Shown here: positions 44,826 to 53,178 of the stretch, one piece after another
Position numbering within the stretch: the stretch's first letter is position 1
How the letters are laid out: each line of letters opens with the position of its first letter
Assembly (NCBI GenBank): GCA_021325375.1
Contig: JAJPHG010000037.1
Span: 1-64,000, forward strand
DNA: 64,000 nucleotides
Reading direction: 5' to 3'
DNA from: Alphaproteobacteria bacterium
GTDB taxonomy: Bacteria > Pseudomonadota > Alphaproteobacteria > Micropepsales > Micropepsaceae
Notes under the pieces: model-generated
What the model was told of the DNA's origin: nothing
What the model saw: the letters and a program-made list of their open reading frames with translations, nothing else
Databases searched by the model: none
Position numbers and translations under genes: made by a program

Positions 44826-46955
44826 TTGTCCGAGGGCGACACCAAGCGCGATCTCGCGCGTAAGCTCGGCGTCAAGGGCGCCGACCGCATCACGCTGAAG
44901 CGGATCCTGAAGGAACTCGACCAGGAAGGCGTCGTCACCGGCAACCGCAAGGGCTACGTCAAGCCGGGTCTGCTGCCCGAGGTCGCGGTGCTGGAGATCA
45001 CCGGGCAGGACATGGACGGCGAATTGCTCGCGCGTCCTCAGCGCTGGGAGTCGAACGAGGAGCCGCCCAAGATATTCGTCAACCTGAAGGACGGCCCGGC
45101 GCTCGGCCGCGGCGAGCGCGTGCTCGCGCGGCTGGAGAAGACCGATGACGGCTACGAGGCGCGCGTCATCAAGCAGCTTGGCGCCAGCGCGCACAAGGTG
45201 CTGGGCGTCGCCCATACCGGCCAGGGCGGCATGCGCATCGCGCCCATCGACCGCAAGAGCAGGACCGAGTTCATCGTCGACGCGCGCGACCGCAACGGCG
45301 CGCAGAACAACGAGCTGGTGCTCGCCGAGCCGATCGCCGGCCGCGCCTCGGGCCTGCCGCGCGCGCGCGTCATCGAGCGGCTCGGCAGCATGGACGCGCC
45401 CAAGGCGGTCAGCCTGATCGCGATCCACGCGCACGGCATTCCGACCGATTTCCCCAAAGAAGTGATCGACGAGGCGAACGGCGCCCTGCCCGCCGACAGC
45501 AAAGGCCGCACCGATCTGCGCCGCTTTCCGCTCGTCACCATCGATCCCGAGGACGCGCGCGACCATGACGACGCGGTGTGGGCCGCACCCGACGACGATC
45601 CCGGCAATCCGGGCGGCCACGTCGCCATCGTCGCCATCGCCGACGTGGCGCATTACGTGCGCCCCGGCTCGCCGCTCGACCGCGAGGCCTACAAGCGCGG
45701 CAACTCGGTCTATTTCCCCGACCGCGTCGTGCCGATGCTGCCGGAGCGGCTGTCGGCCGATCTGTGCTCGCTGATGGACAATGTCGACCGGCCGTGCCTG
45801 GCGGTGCGCATGGTGTTCGACAAGGAGGGCAAGAAGAAGCGCCACGAATTCCTGCGCGGCGTGATGCGTTCGGCCGCGAGCCTCACTTACAAACAGGCGC
45901 AGGATGCCTTCGACGGCCGGGGCGACCCCGCGCTCGCCAAGCCCGTGACCGAGGCGCTGAAAGGCCTGTGGGCCTGCTATCAATCGCTCGTCACCGCGCG
46001 AAAGCTGCGCGACCCGCTCGACCTCGACCTGCCCGAACGCCGCATCGCCATCGGCGAGGACGGCAAGATCGCCTCCATCGGCTTCCGCCAGCGCCTGGAA
46101 TCCATGCGCCTGATCGAGGAGTTCATGGTGCTGGCCAACGTCGCGGCCGCCGAGTCGCTCGAGAAGGCGCGCATGCCGCTCGTCTATCGCGTGCATGAGC
46201 ACCCGAGCCAGGAGAAGGTGTTCGCGTTCTCCGATTACCTGCGCACGCTCAACATGTCCTTCGCCAAGGGACAGGTGATCCGGCCGGGCGCGTTCAACCG
46301 CATCCTCGCCCAAGCCAAGGGCACGCCGCACGAGCTGGTGATGAACGACGTCGTGCTGCGCACCCAGGCGCAGGCCGTCTATCATCCCGACAATGTCGGT
46401 CATTTCGGGCTGAACCTGCAGCGTTACGCGCACTTCACCTCGCCGATCCGCCGCTATGCCGACCTCATCGTGCATCGCGCGCTGATCCGCGCGCTGAAGC
46501 TCGGGCCTGACGGTCTTAACGACCGCGAGATGGGCAAGCTCGCCGAGACCGCCGAGCACATCTCCATGACCGAGCGCCGCGCGATGGCGGCGGAGCGCGA
46601 TTCCACCGACCGTTACGTCGCCGCCTTCATGCAGGATCGCGTCGGCGCCACGTTCGAAGGCCGCATCACCGGCGTGACGCGCTTCGGCCTCTTCCTGCGT
46701 CTGAAGGAGACGGGTGCGGAAGGATTGCTGCCCGCGCGTTCGCTCGGCTTCGAATACTTCCGCCACGACGAGAAGCGCCACGCGATGATCGGCGACCGCA
46801 CCGGCACGGTCTACAAGCTGGGCGACATCGTCGAGGTGAAGCTCGTCGAGGCCGCACCCTTGACCGGCGGCTTGCGCTTCGAGCTTGCGGAACATGCCGC
46901 GCCTGCGCAAAAGAAGAAGCCGCAAACTTCCTACAAGCGAAACCGCGAGCGCTGA
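44826..46955 (+). CDS. rnr: Ribonuclease R
   Basis: The 709-residue protein has an N-terminal helix-turn-helix (KRDLARKLGVKGADRITLKR), cold-shock-like domains, the RNB catalytic core with PLVTIDPEDARDHDDAVWA, and a C-terminal S1 domain (FEGRITGVTRFGLFLRLKET). It degrades structured RNA 3' to 5'. The start is a TTG at 44826, 28 bases past topA; no ATG or GTG lies in frame in the preceding bases, so this is the best choice. Confidence 0.95.
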   Translation: MSEGDTKRDLARKLGVKGADRITLKRILKELDQEGVVTGNRKGYVKPGLLPEVAVLEITGQDMDGELLARPQRWESNEEPPKIFVNLKDGPALGRGERVLARLEKTDDGYEARVIKQLGASAHKVLGVAHTGQGGMRIAPIDRKSRTEFIVDARDRNGAQNNELVLAEPIAGRASGLPRARVIERLGSMDAPKAVSLIAIHAHGIPTDFPKEVIDEANGALPADSKGRTDLRRFPLVTIDPEDARDHDDAVWAAPDDDPGNPGGHVAIVAIADVAHYVRPGSPLDREAYKRGNSVYFPDRVVPMLPERLSADLCSLMDNVDRPCLAVRMVFDKEGKKKRHEFLRGVMRSAASLTYKQAQDAFDGRGDPALAKPVTEALKGLWACYQSLVTARKLRDPLDLDLPERRIAIGEDGKIASIGFRQRLESMRLIEEFMVLANVAAAESLEKARMPLVYRVHEHPSQEKVFAFSDYLRTLNMSFAKGQVIRPGAFNRILAQAKGTPHELVMNDVVLRTQAQAVYHPDNVGHFGLNLQRYAHFTSPIRRYADLIVHRALIRALKLGPDGLNDREMGKLAETAEHISMTERRAMAAERDSTDRYVAAFMQDRVGATFEGRITGVTRFGLFLRLKETGAEGLLPARSLGFEYFRHDEKRHAMIGDRTGTVYKLGDIVEVKLVEAAPLTGGLRFELAEHAAPAQKKKPQTSYKRNRER

Positions 46956-46970
46956 CCATGTGCAACCCTT

Positions 46971-47096
46971 TGTCATGGCCCGCGAATGCGGGCCACCCAG
47001 CTGGGTTCTGCACTGAGGTGCAGGCATTATCGAAGATTTCTTTTACGGCAAAAGAGCAGGTGTTATCTGGGTGGCCCGCATTCGCGGGCCATGACA
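46971..47096. repeat. Inverted-repeat element, family A copy 2
   Basis: Ends TGTCATGGCCCGCGAATGCG and CGCATTCGCGGGCCATGACA are perfect inverted repeats, followed inward by GGCCACCCAGCTGGGTTCTG on the left and TATCTGGGTGGCC on the right. The central 55 bases are AT-richer and unique. It sits in the rnr-nudix gap. Confidence 0.92.
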
Positions 47097-47130
47097 TTTT
47101 TTTATCTGACAAGGCGAAGAGCCTGCCGCC

Positions 47131-47826
47131 ATGGTGATGACCGACGACGAGAAGCTGGTGCCCGGGACCTTGCGTCCCAAGGACGCGGCCACGCTCATCC
47201 TCGTCAGGCGCGACGGCGAACCGCGCGTGCTGATGGGCTGCCGCAGCTCCGGCATGGTCTTCATGGCGAACAAATACGTCTTCCCCGGCGGCAGGCTCGA
47301 TCCCGGCGACCAGCGCATCCAGGTCATGCACGACCTGCGCCCCGAGGTGATGGCGCGCGCGGCAACCGGCATCACCACGTCGCGCGCGCGCGGCCTGGCG
47401 CTGGCTGCGATCCGCGAGACCTTCGAGGAGACCGGCATCCTGATCGGTGAACCCGGCACCGCGCCGCGCACGCGCTCGCCGGCCTGGGTCGCGTTCTTCG
47501 CCCACGGCATCGTGCCCAGGCTCGACGGCCTCGACATGATCGCGCGCGCGATCACGCCGCCGAACCGCTCGCGCCGCTTCGACGCGCGCTTCTTCATGGC
47601 GGATGCGGGCGCCATCGCCCACACGCTCGACGGCACGGGCCATGAGGAGCTGCTCAAGCCGTCCTGGCTGACGCTCACCGAGGCCCGGGCGCTGGACCTT
47701 CCCGGCATCACGCGGCGGGTTCTGGACGAGGTCGAGCTGCGCCTTTCCGACCCGCCCGGGACCGTCCGCCCCGCGCCGTTCTTCCGGTTTTTGCGCGGAA
47801 AAACCCAGGAAACCTGGCTCGCTTGA
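47131..47826 (+). CDS. NUDIX hydrolase (NUDT19-like, split Nudix box)
   Basis: The 231-residue protein has a Nudix box interrupted by an insertion: FPGGRLDPGD is separated by about 35 residues from AAIRETFEETGIL. This split arrangement is known from the NUDT19/RP2 group, which hydrolyse CoA derivatives. The substrate here is inferred. It lies between rnr and rpmG, its usual alphaproteobacterial position. Confidence 0.87.
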   Translation: MVMTDDEKLVPGTLRPKDAATLILVRRDGEPRVLMGCRSSGMVFMANKYVFPGGRLDPGDQRIQVMHDLRPEVMARAATGITTSRARGLALAAIRETFEETGILIGEPGTAPRTRSPAWVAFFAHGIVPRLDGLDMIARAITPPNRSRRFDARFFMADAGAIAHTLDGTGHEELLKPSWLTLTEARALDLPGITRRVLDEVELRLSDPPGTVRPAPFFRFLRGKTQETWLA

Positions 47827-47886
47827 CTTCCCAAGCGGCGTCAGTAGGTTACCGGCCCTTCCAGATCAGGACTTCGGAGCACACCC

Positions 47887-48054
47887 ATGGCGAAGCCGAC
47901 CACGGCCAAGATCAAGCTCAACAGCGAGGGCGGCACGGGCTTCTATTACGTCACCAAGAAGAACACCCGCACCATGACGGAGAAGTTCTCGATCCGGAAA
48001 TACGATCCGGTCCTGCGCAAGCATGTCGAGTTCAAGGAAGGCAAGATCAAGTAG
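47887..48054 (+). CDS. rpmG: 50S ribosomal protein L33
   Basis: The 55-residue protein begins [20 protein letters not shown] and ends [10 protein letters not shown], with the [11 protein letters not shown] core. It lacks the four zinc cysteines, so it is the zinc-free form. GGAG lies about nine bases before the ATG. An inverted-repeat element follows 20 bp after the stop. Confidence 0.96.
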   Translation: MAKPTTAKIKLNSEGGTGFYYVTKKNTRTMTEKFSIRKYDPVLRKHVEFKEGKIK

Positions 48055-48073
48055 GCTTGCCGTTTTCCCCAAC

Positions 48074-48182
48074 TGTCATGGCCCGCTAGTTCGTAGCGAC
48101 AGCGTACGAACGGGCCACCCAGCTGGGTTCTGCGCGACGGAGATTGTGTCACCTGGGCGGCCCGCATTCGCGGGCCGTGACA
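48074..48182. repeat. Inverted-repeat element, family A copy 3
   Basis: The left end TGTCATGGCCCG diverges into a separate palindrome, TTCGTACGCTGTCGCTACGAA-like; the right end is GGCCCGCATTCGCGGGCCGT followed by GACA. The inner CACCCAGCTGGGTTCTGCG and CACCTGGGCGGCC match the other copies. At 109 bp it is the shortest of the family. Confidence 0.85.
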
Positions 48183-48251
48183 TTTTTGGTTAGTTGAAAA
48201 ATCCAGGCCTCCCTGTAAAGTTGCACTCACGTCAAATGGCGGGGGCACGCG

Positions 48252-48890
48252 ATGATTCTTGGCATTCCAGTCTATGAAGGCGTCGACGTGCTCGACGTCA
48301 TGGGTCCGTTCGAGCTGCTGAACTGGGCGGGCTTCGATGTCCAGATCGCCGCCGTGAAGGCGGGGCCCATCAAATGCCGCGGCGGCGCGATCATCGTGGC
48401 GCCGCTGGAGTTCAGGGACGCGCCGCAATATGGCGCGCTCTGGGTGCCGGGCGGCGATCCGAACGAACTTTCCCGCATGATGTACGGGCCCGACCAAACC
48501 TATATCGATTTCATCACGGGACAGGCCGGGAAGGCGCACTATGTCTGCTCGGTATGCGAGGGCGCGCTGCTGCTCGCCCAGGCCGGGCTCCTCGACGGGT
48601 ACACAGCAACGACGCACTGGGCTTTCGTGCCCTGCCTCACCGAGCGCTATCCGCAAGTGACCGTAGCCCAAGACAATCCGCGCTACTGCTGGGACCGCAA
48701 CCGGCTCACCGGCGGCGGCATCTCGTCGGGGCTCGACGAGTCGCTCGCGCTCATCGAGCGCGTCTTCGGAACCGCGAAGGCGCAATCGGTGCAGCAGACG
48801 ACGCAGTACTATCCGCGCCCTCCGGTCCAGAGCGAGATCCCGCTGGCGACGAGCTGTCCGGTGCCGCTGAAGCCGCCGCCGATCCGCTAA
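48252..48890 (+). CDS. DJ-1/PfpI family protein (isonitrile-hydratase-like)
   Basis: The 212-residue protein has the nucleophile elbow VCSVCEGALLLAQAG (cysteine after SV) and TATTHWAFVPCL, with GGGISSGLDESLALIE near the end. These match the isonitrile hydratase (InhA) group of DJ-1/PfpI proteins. The true substrate is unknown. Its stop overlaps the convergent hydrolase gene by four bases. Confidence 0.87.
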   Translation: MILGIPVYEGVDVLDVMGPFELLNWAGFDVQIAAVKAGPIKCRGGAIIVAPLEFRDAPQYGALWVPGGDPNELSRMMYGPDQTYIDFITGQAGKAHYVCSVCEGALLLAQAGLLDGYTATTHWAFVPCLTERYPQVTVAQDNPRYCWDRNRLTGGGISSGLDESLALIERVFGTAKAQSVQQTTQYYPRPPVQSEIPLATSCPVPLKPPPIR

Positions 48891-49792
48891 GCTGCGCGCC
48901 TGCGCCTGGCTTCGACGCGCTCGACGAACGGCAGGATGTAGCCCTGCACGACGGGGATCGCCTCGAGCGGCATGTCGTGGCCCCAGCCTTCGATCTCGTG
49001 ATACTCCGCGCCGGGGATGCACTGCGCGGTATGACGCCCGGCCTCGGGCCGGATCAGCGTGTCGGCCGAGCCGTGCAGGACGAGCGACGGGATCGTGAGC
49101 GACTTCAGCCGCTCCGTGCGCGGCGGCGCGGCCAGGACCGCCGCCCATTGCCGCGACGTGCCTTCGGGATAGTAAGAGCGGTCGAAGTTCCGTCCGACCA
49201 GCGCGCTCAAGCGCGCTTCGTCGAACGGCCAGCGCGTGGAGGCATAGGCGCGGCGCCCTTTGAGCGAATGCGCCACCACCGCGTCGCGGTCGGAGGACGG
49301 CGGCCGCGTCACCAGCGCCGCCTGCGCTTCCGGCGACGAAGGCGGCAGCGAGCGGTCGCTGGTCGTCGAGAAGATGGAGATCAGCGAGCGCGCCTTTTGC
49401 GGATGGTTGAGCGCCACGAGCTGCGCGATCATCCCGCCCATTGAGGCGCCGGAGATATGCGCGCTCTCGATGCCGAGCGCGTCGAGCAGCGCCGCCGCAT
49501 CCGCCGCCATGTTGTCGAGCGTATAGGGGATGTCGGGCTTCCTGCCGTTGCGCAACGCCTCGCCCACGGCCTTCAGGTCGGGGATCTGTCCCGTCCATTT
49601 CTGCGTCAGGCCGACATCGCGGTTGTCGAAGCGGATATAGCGCAAGCCCGCCTTCGCGAAGCCTTGAGCGTACTCCTCCGGCCATCCCGTGAGCTGGGTG
49701 CCGAAGCCGTTGATATAGAGCAACGGCACGCCGTCGCGCGGGCCGATGTCCTTGTATTCGATCTCGATGCCGTTGGCGCGAATCTTCGTCAT
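48887..49792 (-). CDS. Alpha/beta-hydrolase
   Basis: The 301-residue protein has the oxyanion region LLYINGFGTQLTGW, the nucleophile elbow ISGASMGGMIAQLVA, the acid in LHGSADTLIRPEAG and His in GWGHDMPLEA. Closely related to the gene just upstream, with which it overlaps by four bases; the two arose by tandem duplication. Substrate unknown. Confidence 0.88.
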   Translation of the reverse strand: MTKIRANGIEIEYKDIGPRDGVPLLYINGFGTQLTGWPEEYAQGFAKAGLRYIRFDNRDVGLTQKWTGQIPDLKAVGEALRNGRKPDIPYTLDNMAADAAALLDALGIESAHISGASMGGMIAQLVALNHPQKARSLISIFSTTSDRSLPPSSPEAQAALVTRPPSSDRDAVVAHSLKGRRAYASTRWPFDEARLSALVGRNFDRSYYPEGTSRQWAAVLAAPPRTERLKSLTIPSLVLHGSADTLIRPEAGRHTAQCIPGAEYHEIEGWGHDMPLEAIPVVQGYILPFVERVEARRRRAA

Positions 49793-50694
49793 GCGGCTTT
49801 CTTCGCCTCCACGCCGGCGACGAAATCGCCGACATGCTTGAGATAGACCGGCACCAGCGCGTCCGTGAAATCATGCGCCATGCCTGGGACGATCACGAGA
49901 TGGGCGCCCGGGATGCTCGCCGCCGTGTCCTGGCCCGCCTCGACCGGGATGATCGGATCGTCGCTGCCGTGCAGCACCATGGCCGCACAGCGCAGCCCTT
50001 TGAGCGCCTCGTTGCGCGGCGGAGCGGCAATGATCGCGGCCATCTGGCGCATCACCCCCGCCGCGTCGTAAGGCGCGCGATCGACCGCCGCGCTCACGCC
50101 TTCCAAGAGCTCGCTTTCGGTTCCGGGATAGGCGGGACTGCCGAGCACTTTCACGACGTTCAGCCCCGCGGCGATGCGGTCCGCGCGGCTGTCGCTCGCG
50201 GGCGGCGTCATCAGCGCCGCCATCGCCTCGGGCTTCGCCGGCGGCAGGTCGGGCCGGCCCGTGGTCGACATGATCGAGATCAAACTCTTCGTCACGTCGG
50301 GGTGGTTGATCGCGACGAGCTGCGCGATCATCCCGCCCATCGAGGCGCCGGCGATATGTGCGCGCCGGATACCGAGCGCCTTCAGAAGCGCCGCCGCATC
50401 CGCCGCCATGTCGTCAAGTTGGTAAGGCACCTCGACCGCCTGCCCGCTCATGCGCTTGGCCATCAGCTCGGCTGGGATGGGCGCAGGCGAACCGCTCAGA
50501 TGCGTCGACAGGCCGATGTCGCGGTTGTCGAAACGGATGACGCGGAAACCCTTCGCCGCGAGCTGCTCGCAGAACGCCGTCTGCCACATGGTGAGCTGCG
50601 CCGCGAAGCCCATGATGAGCAGGACCGCCGGGTCGCCGTCGCGTCCGAAGCTCTCATACTCGATGTCGATCCCGTTCGCCCGCACCCGCGCCAT
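49789..50694 (-). CDS. Alpha/beta-hydrolase, tandem paralogue
   Basis: Also 301 residues, with LLIMGFAAQLTMWQ, IAGASMGGMIAQLVA, LHGSDDPIIPVEAG and PGMAHDFTDA giving the catalytic triad. It is the upstream member of the pair and starts 88 bp from the glpD-like gene, which diverges. A paired, coupled set of near-identical hydrolases hints at a heteromer or at differing substrates. Confidence 0.88.
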   Translation of the reverse strand: MARVRANGIDIEYESFGRDGDPAVLLIMGFAAQLTMWQTAFCEQLAAKGFRVIRFDNRDIGLSTHLSGSPAPIPAELMAKRMSGQAVEVPYQLDDMAADAAALLKALGIRRAHIAGASMGGMIAQLVAINHPDVTKSLISIMSTTGRPDLPPAKPEAMAALMTPPASDSRADRIAAGLNVVKVLGSPAYPGTESELLEGVSAAVDRAPYDAAGVMRQMAAIIAAPPRNEALKGLRCAAMVLHGSDDPIIPVEAGQDTAASIPGAHLVIVPGMAHDFTDALVPVYLKHVGDFVAGVEAKKAA

Positions 50695-50782
50695 ATCGTT
50701 CCTCCGTCATCTTTGTTAGAGCTTAGCAGGCCGGAAGGGCATGTTGACAAGATGTCAGCGCCCCGGAAGGCTTGGGGAAATC

Positions 50783-52243
50783 ATGCGCCGCGCCCTGGAT
50801 CGCCTCAGCCACGAGACCTTCGACGTCCTGATCGTGGGCGGCGGGATCACGGGCATCTGCGTGGCGCGCGACGCCGCCCGGCGGGGCCTGAAAGTTGCCC
50901 TAGTGGAACGCGGCGATTTCGCCGCCGCCACCAGCGCGCACAATTCGAAATTGATCCACGGCGGGCTTCGCTACCTGCGCAATTTCGAGCTCGGACTGGT
51001 GCGCGAGTCGTTGCGCGAGCGGCGCATCTGGCAGCGCATCGCGCCGCATCTGGTCCATCCCCTGCCCTTTCTCGTCCCGCTTTTCGGCGCCGGCGCGAAG
51101 GCGCGCGCGACGCTCGCCGCCGGGCTGACGCTCTACGACGTCCTGTCCTTCGACCGCGGCTGGCTCGACGATCCCAAGCAGCGTTTGCCGGGCCATTCCT
51201 GGTTGAGCGCCGCCGACGCCAAGGCGCGCGAGCCGATCCTGGACCGCCCCGACCTCGACGGCGCGTTCCTCTACTACGACGCGCAGATGTCCTCGCCCGA
51301 GCGGCTCGCGCTCGACTGCCTCATCGACGCCGACGCCAACGGCGCCGCAGTCGCGAACTATGTCGAGGCGGGCCACCTGCTGCTGCGCGACGGCCGTGTC
51401 GAGGGCGCGAACGTGCGCGACACCACGGGCAACACCTCGTTCAACGTACGCGCGAAGACCACGCTGGTCGCTGCGGGGCCTTGGGCCGACATCTTCCTCG
51501 CGCACGCGATCAACAGGCCGCCCTCGCACAAGCTGCTTCGCTCCAAAGGCATCCATGTTCTCGTGCCATCGCTGACGCGCGAGTTCGCGCTCACCATGGC
51601 GACGGAGCACGGGCATTTCTTCGTGCTGCCCTGGCGCGGGCATACGCTGCTCGGTACCACCGATACAGCGTTCACGGGCGATCCGGACAAGGTAGGCGTC
51701 GAAGAGCGCGACATCGCCGACTTCTTCGCCTTCATCAATACGCACCTGCCCAACGCCCGGCTTTCGCGCGACAAGGCGGAGTTCTTCTATGCGGGGCTGA
51801 GGCCGCTGGTCGATGACGGCTCCGGCGACACCTACGGCGCCAGCCGCCGCGCCGAGCTCGTCGACCACGGAAAGGACGACCGCCTCGATGGACTGTTCTC
51901 CGCCATCGGTGGAAAATGGACCACATCGCGCCATCTGGCGCAGCAGGTGGTGGACAGGCTGGTGGAAAAGCTCGGCATCCAGGCGCGCAAATGCGACACC
52001 GCGACCGCGCGGCTGCCCGACAAGACGGCGGACGTGGCGGGCGCAGTGCGCGACGAGATGGCGCTGACGCTCGAGGACGTCGTGATGCGGCGCACCGGCA
52101 TCGGCGTGTTCGGTCCGCCGCCGGCGGAGACGCTCGACGACGTCTCGCGCCAGATGGCCGCGGCACTTGGCTGGAGCGAGGAGAAGCGCGCGGCCGAGAT
52201 CGCCTCGCTCGCACATCTGTATCGCACGCAGGATGACGCATGA
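50783..52243 (+). CDS. glpD: FAD-dependent glycerol-3-phosphate dehydrogenase
   Basis: The 486-residue protein has the FAD-binding GxGxxG in VLIVGGGITGICVARDAARR, SKLIHGGLRYLRNFELGLV and the C-terminal DAO-C domain. It oxidises sn-glycerol 3-phosphate to dihydroxyacetone phosphate at the membrane. GGGGAAA precedes the ATG at 50783. It is coupled by ATGA to a lipid kinase and then to an alkyl-DHAP-synthase-like gene, pointing to lipid metabolism rather than glycerol uptake, since no glpF or glpK is near. Confidence 0.92.
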   Translation: MRRALDRLSHETFDVLIVGGGITGICVARDAARRGLKVALVERGDFAAATSAHNSKLIHGGLRYLRNFELGLVRESLRERRIWQRIAPHLVHPLPFLVPLFGAGAKARATLAAGLTLYDVLSFDRGWLDDPKQRLPGHSWLSAADAKAREPILDRPDLDGAFLYYDAQMSSPERLALDCLIDADANGAAVANYVEAGHLLLRDGRVEGANVRDTTGNTSFNVRAKTTLVAAGPWADIFLAHAINRPPSHKLLRSKGIHVLVPSLTREFALTMATEHGHFFVLPWRGHTLLGTTDTAFTGDPDKVGVEERDIADFFAFINTHLPNARLSRDKAEFFYAGLRPLVDDGSGDTYGASRRAELVDHGKDDRLDGLFSAIGGKWTTSRHLAQQVVDRLVEKLGIQARKCDTATARLPDKTADVAGAVRDEMALTLEDVVMRRTGIGVFGPPPAETLDDVSRQMAAALGWSEEKRAAEIASLAHLYRTQDDA

Positions 52244-53178
52244 GCGCCTTCGTCGTCGTCAATCCGCGCTCAGGCAACGGCCGGACGGGCCGCGAATGGA
52301 AGGCGATCGAGCCCATGCTCGCCGGCGCCTTTCCGCGCATGTCCGTCGCCTTCACCCAGGCGCGGCGCGAGGCGACGATGCTGGTGCGCAACGCGTTGCG
52401 CGAAGGCCATCACGAGATCATCGCGGTCGGCGGCGACGGCACGATCAACGAAGCGGTGAACGGGTTCTTCGACGCGAGCGGCCCCGTCTCGCCGGATGCG
52501 GTGTTCGGCTATGTGACGAGCGGCACGGGTGGAGATTTTCGCAAGAGCTTCGGCGTCGAGGCGGGCGCAGAGGCGGCCATCTCGCGTCTGCGCAACGCCT
52601 CCGTCCGCGCCATCGACGTCGGACGCCTGTCCTGCCTCAGCCGCGACGGCGAGCCGCTGGTGCGTCATTTCGCGAACATCGCCTCTTTCGGCCTGTCGGG
52701 CGCGGTCGTCGATTCCGTCAACCGCGCGCGCATCGCCAAGCTCTTCGGCGGCGCGTTCGCCTTCGCTTTCCACAGCGCCGTCGACATGCTCACCTATTCC
52801 GACCGCGTCGTGCGCATCATCGTCGACAACGCCTATGACGAGATCGCGCCCATATCGACCGTCGCCGTCGCCAACGGACAGTATTTCGGCGGCGGCATGC
52901 GCGTAGCGCCGAGCGCGCTCACCGACGACGGCGCCTTCGACGTCGTCGTCATGGGCGGCGCGCCGAGGTCGCAGACACTCAAGGACATGAAGCTCATCTA
53001 CACCGGCGAGCACATCGAGAAGCCGAACGTGCGCGTGCTGCGCGGACGCAAGGTCGTGGCCGTTCCCGTCGCCGAGACGCGCGGACGCCCCGTCCTGATC
53101 GAGACCGACGGCGAGAGCGCCGGCCGCCTGCCCGCGACGTTCGAGATCCTGCCGCGCGCGCTGAACCTGAGGTGCTGA
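52240..53178 (+). CDS. Diacylglycerol kinase-like lipid kinase
   Basis: The 312-residue protein has the ATP-binding VGGDGTINEAVNGFF, the N-terminal VVNPRSGNGRTGREW, and the C-terminal lobe with GGGMRVAPSALTDDGAFDVV. These define the DAG/sphingosine kinase superfamily (YegS-like). It phosphorylates a lipid alcohol; which one is unknown. It is coupled on both sides, to glpD and to the AGPS-like gene (TGATG). Confidence 0.9.
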   Translation: MSAFVVVNPRSGNGRTGREWKAIEPMLAGAFPRMSVAFTQARREATMLVRNALREGHHEIIAVGGDGTINEAVNGFFDASGPVSPDAVFGYVTSGTGGDFRKSFGVEAGAEAAISRLRNASVRAIDVGRLSCLSRDGEPLVRHFANIASFGLSGAVVDSVNRARIAKLFGGAFAFAFHSAVDMLTYSDRVVRIIVDNAYDEIAPISTVAVANGQYFGGGMRVAPSALTDDGAFDVVVMGGAPRSQTLKDMKLIYTGEHIEKPNVRVLRGRKVVAVPVAETRGRPVLIETDGESAGRLPATFEILPRALNLRC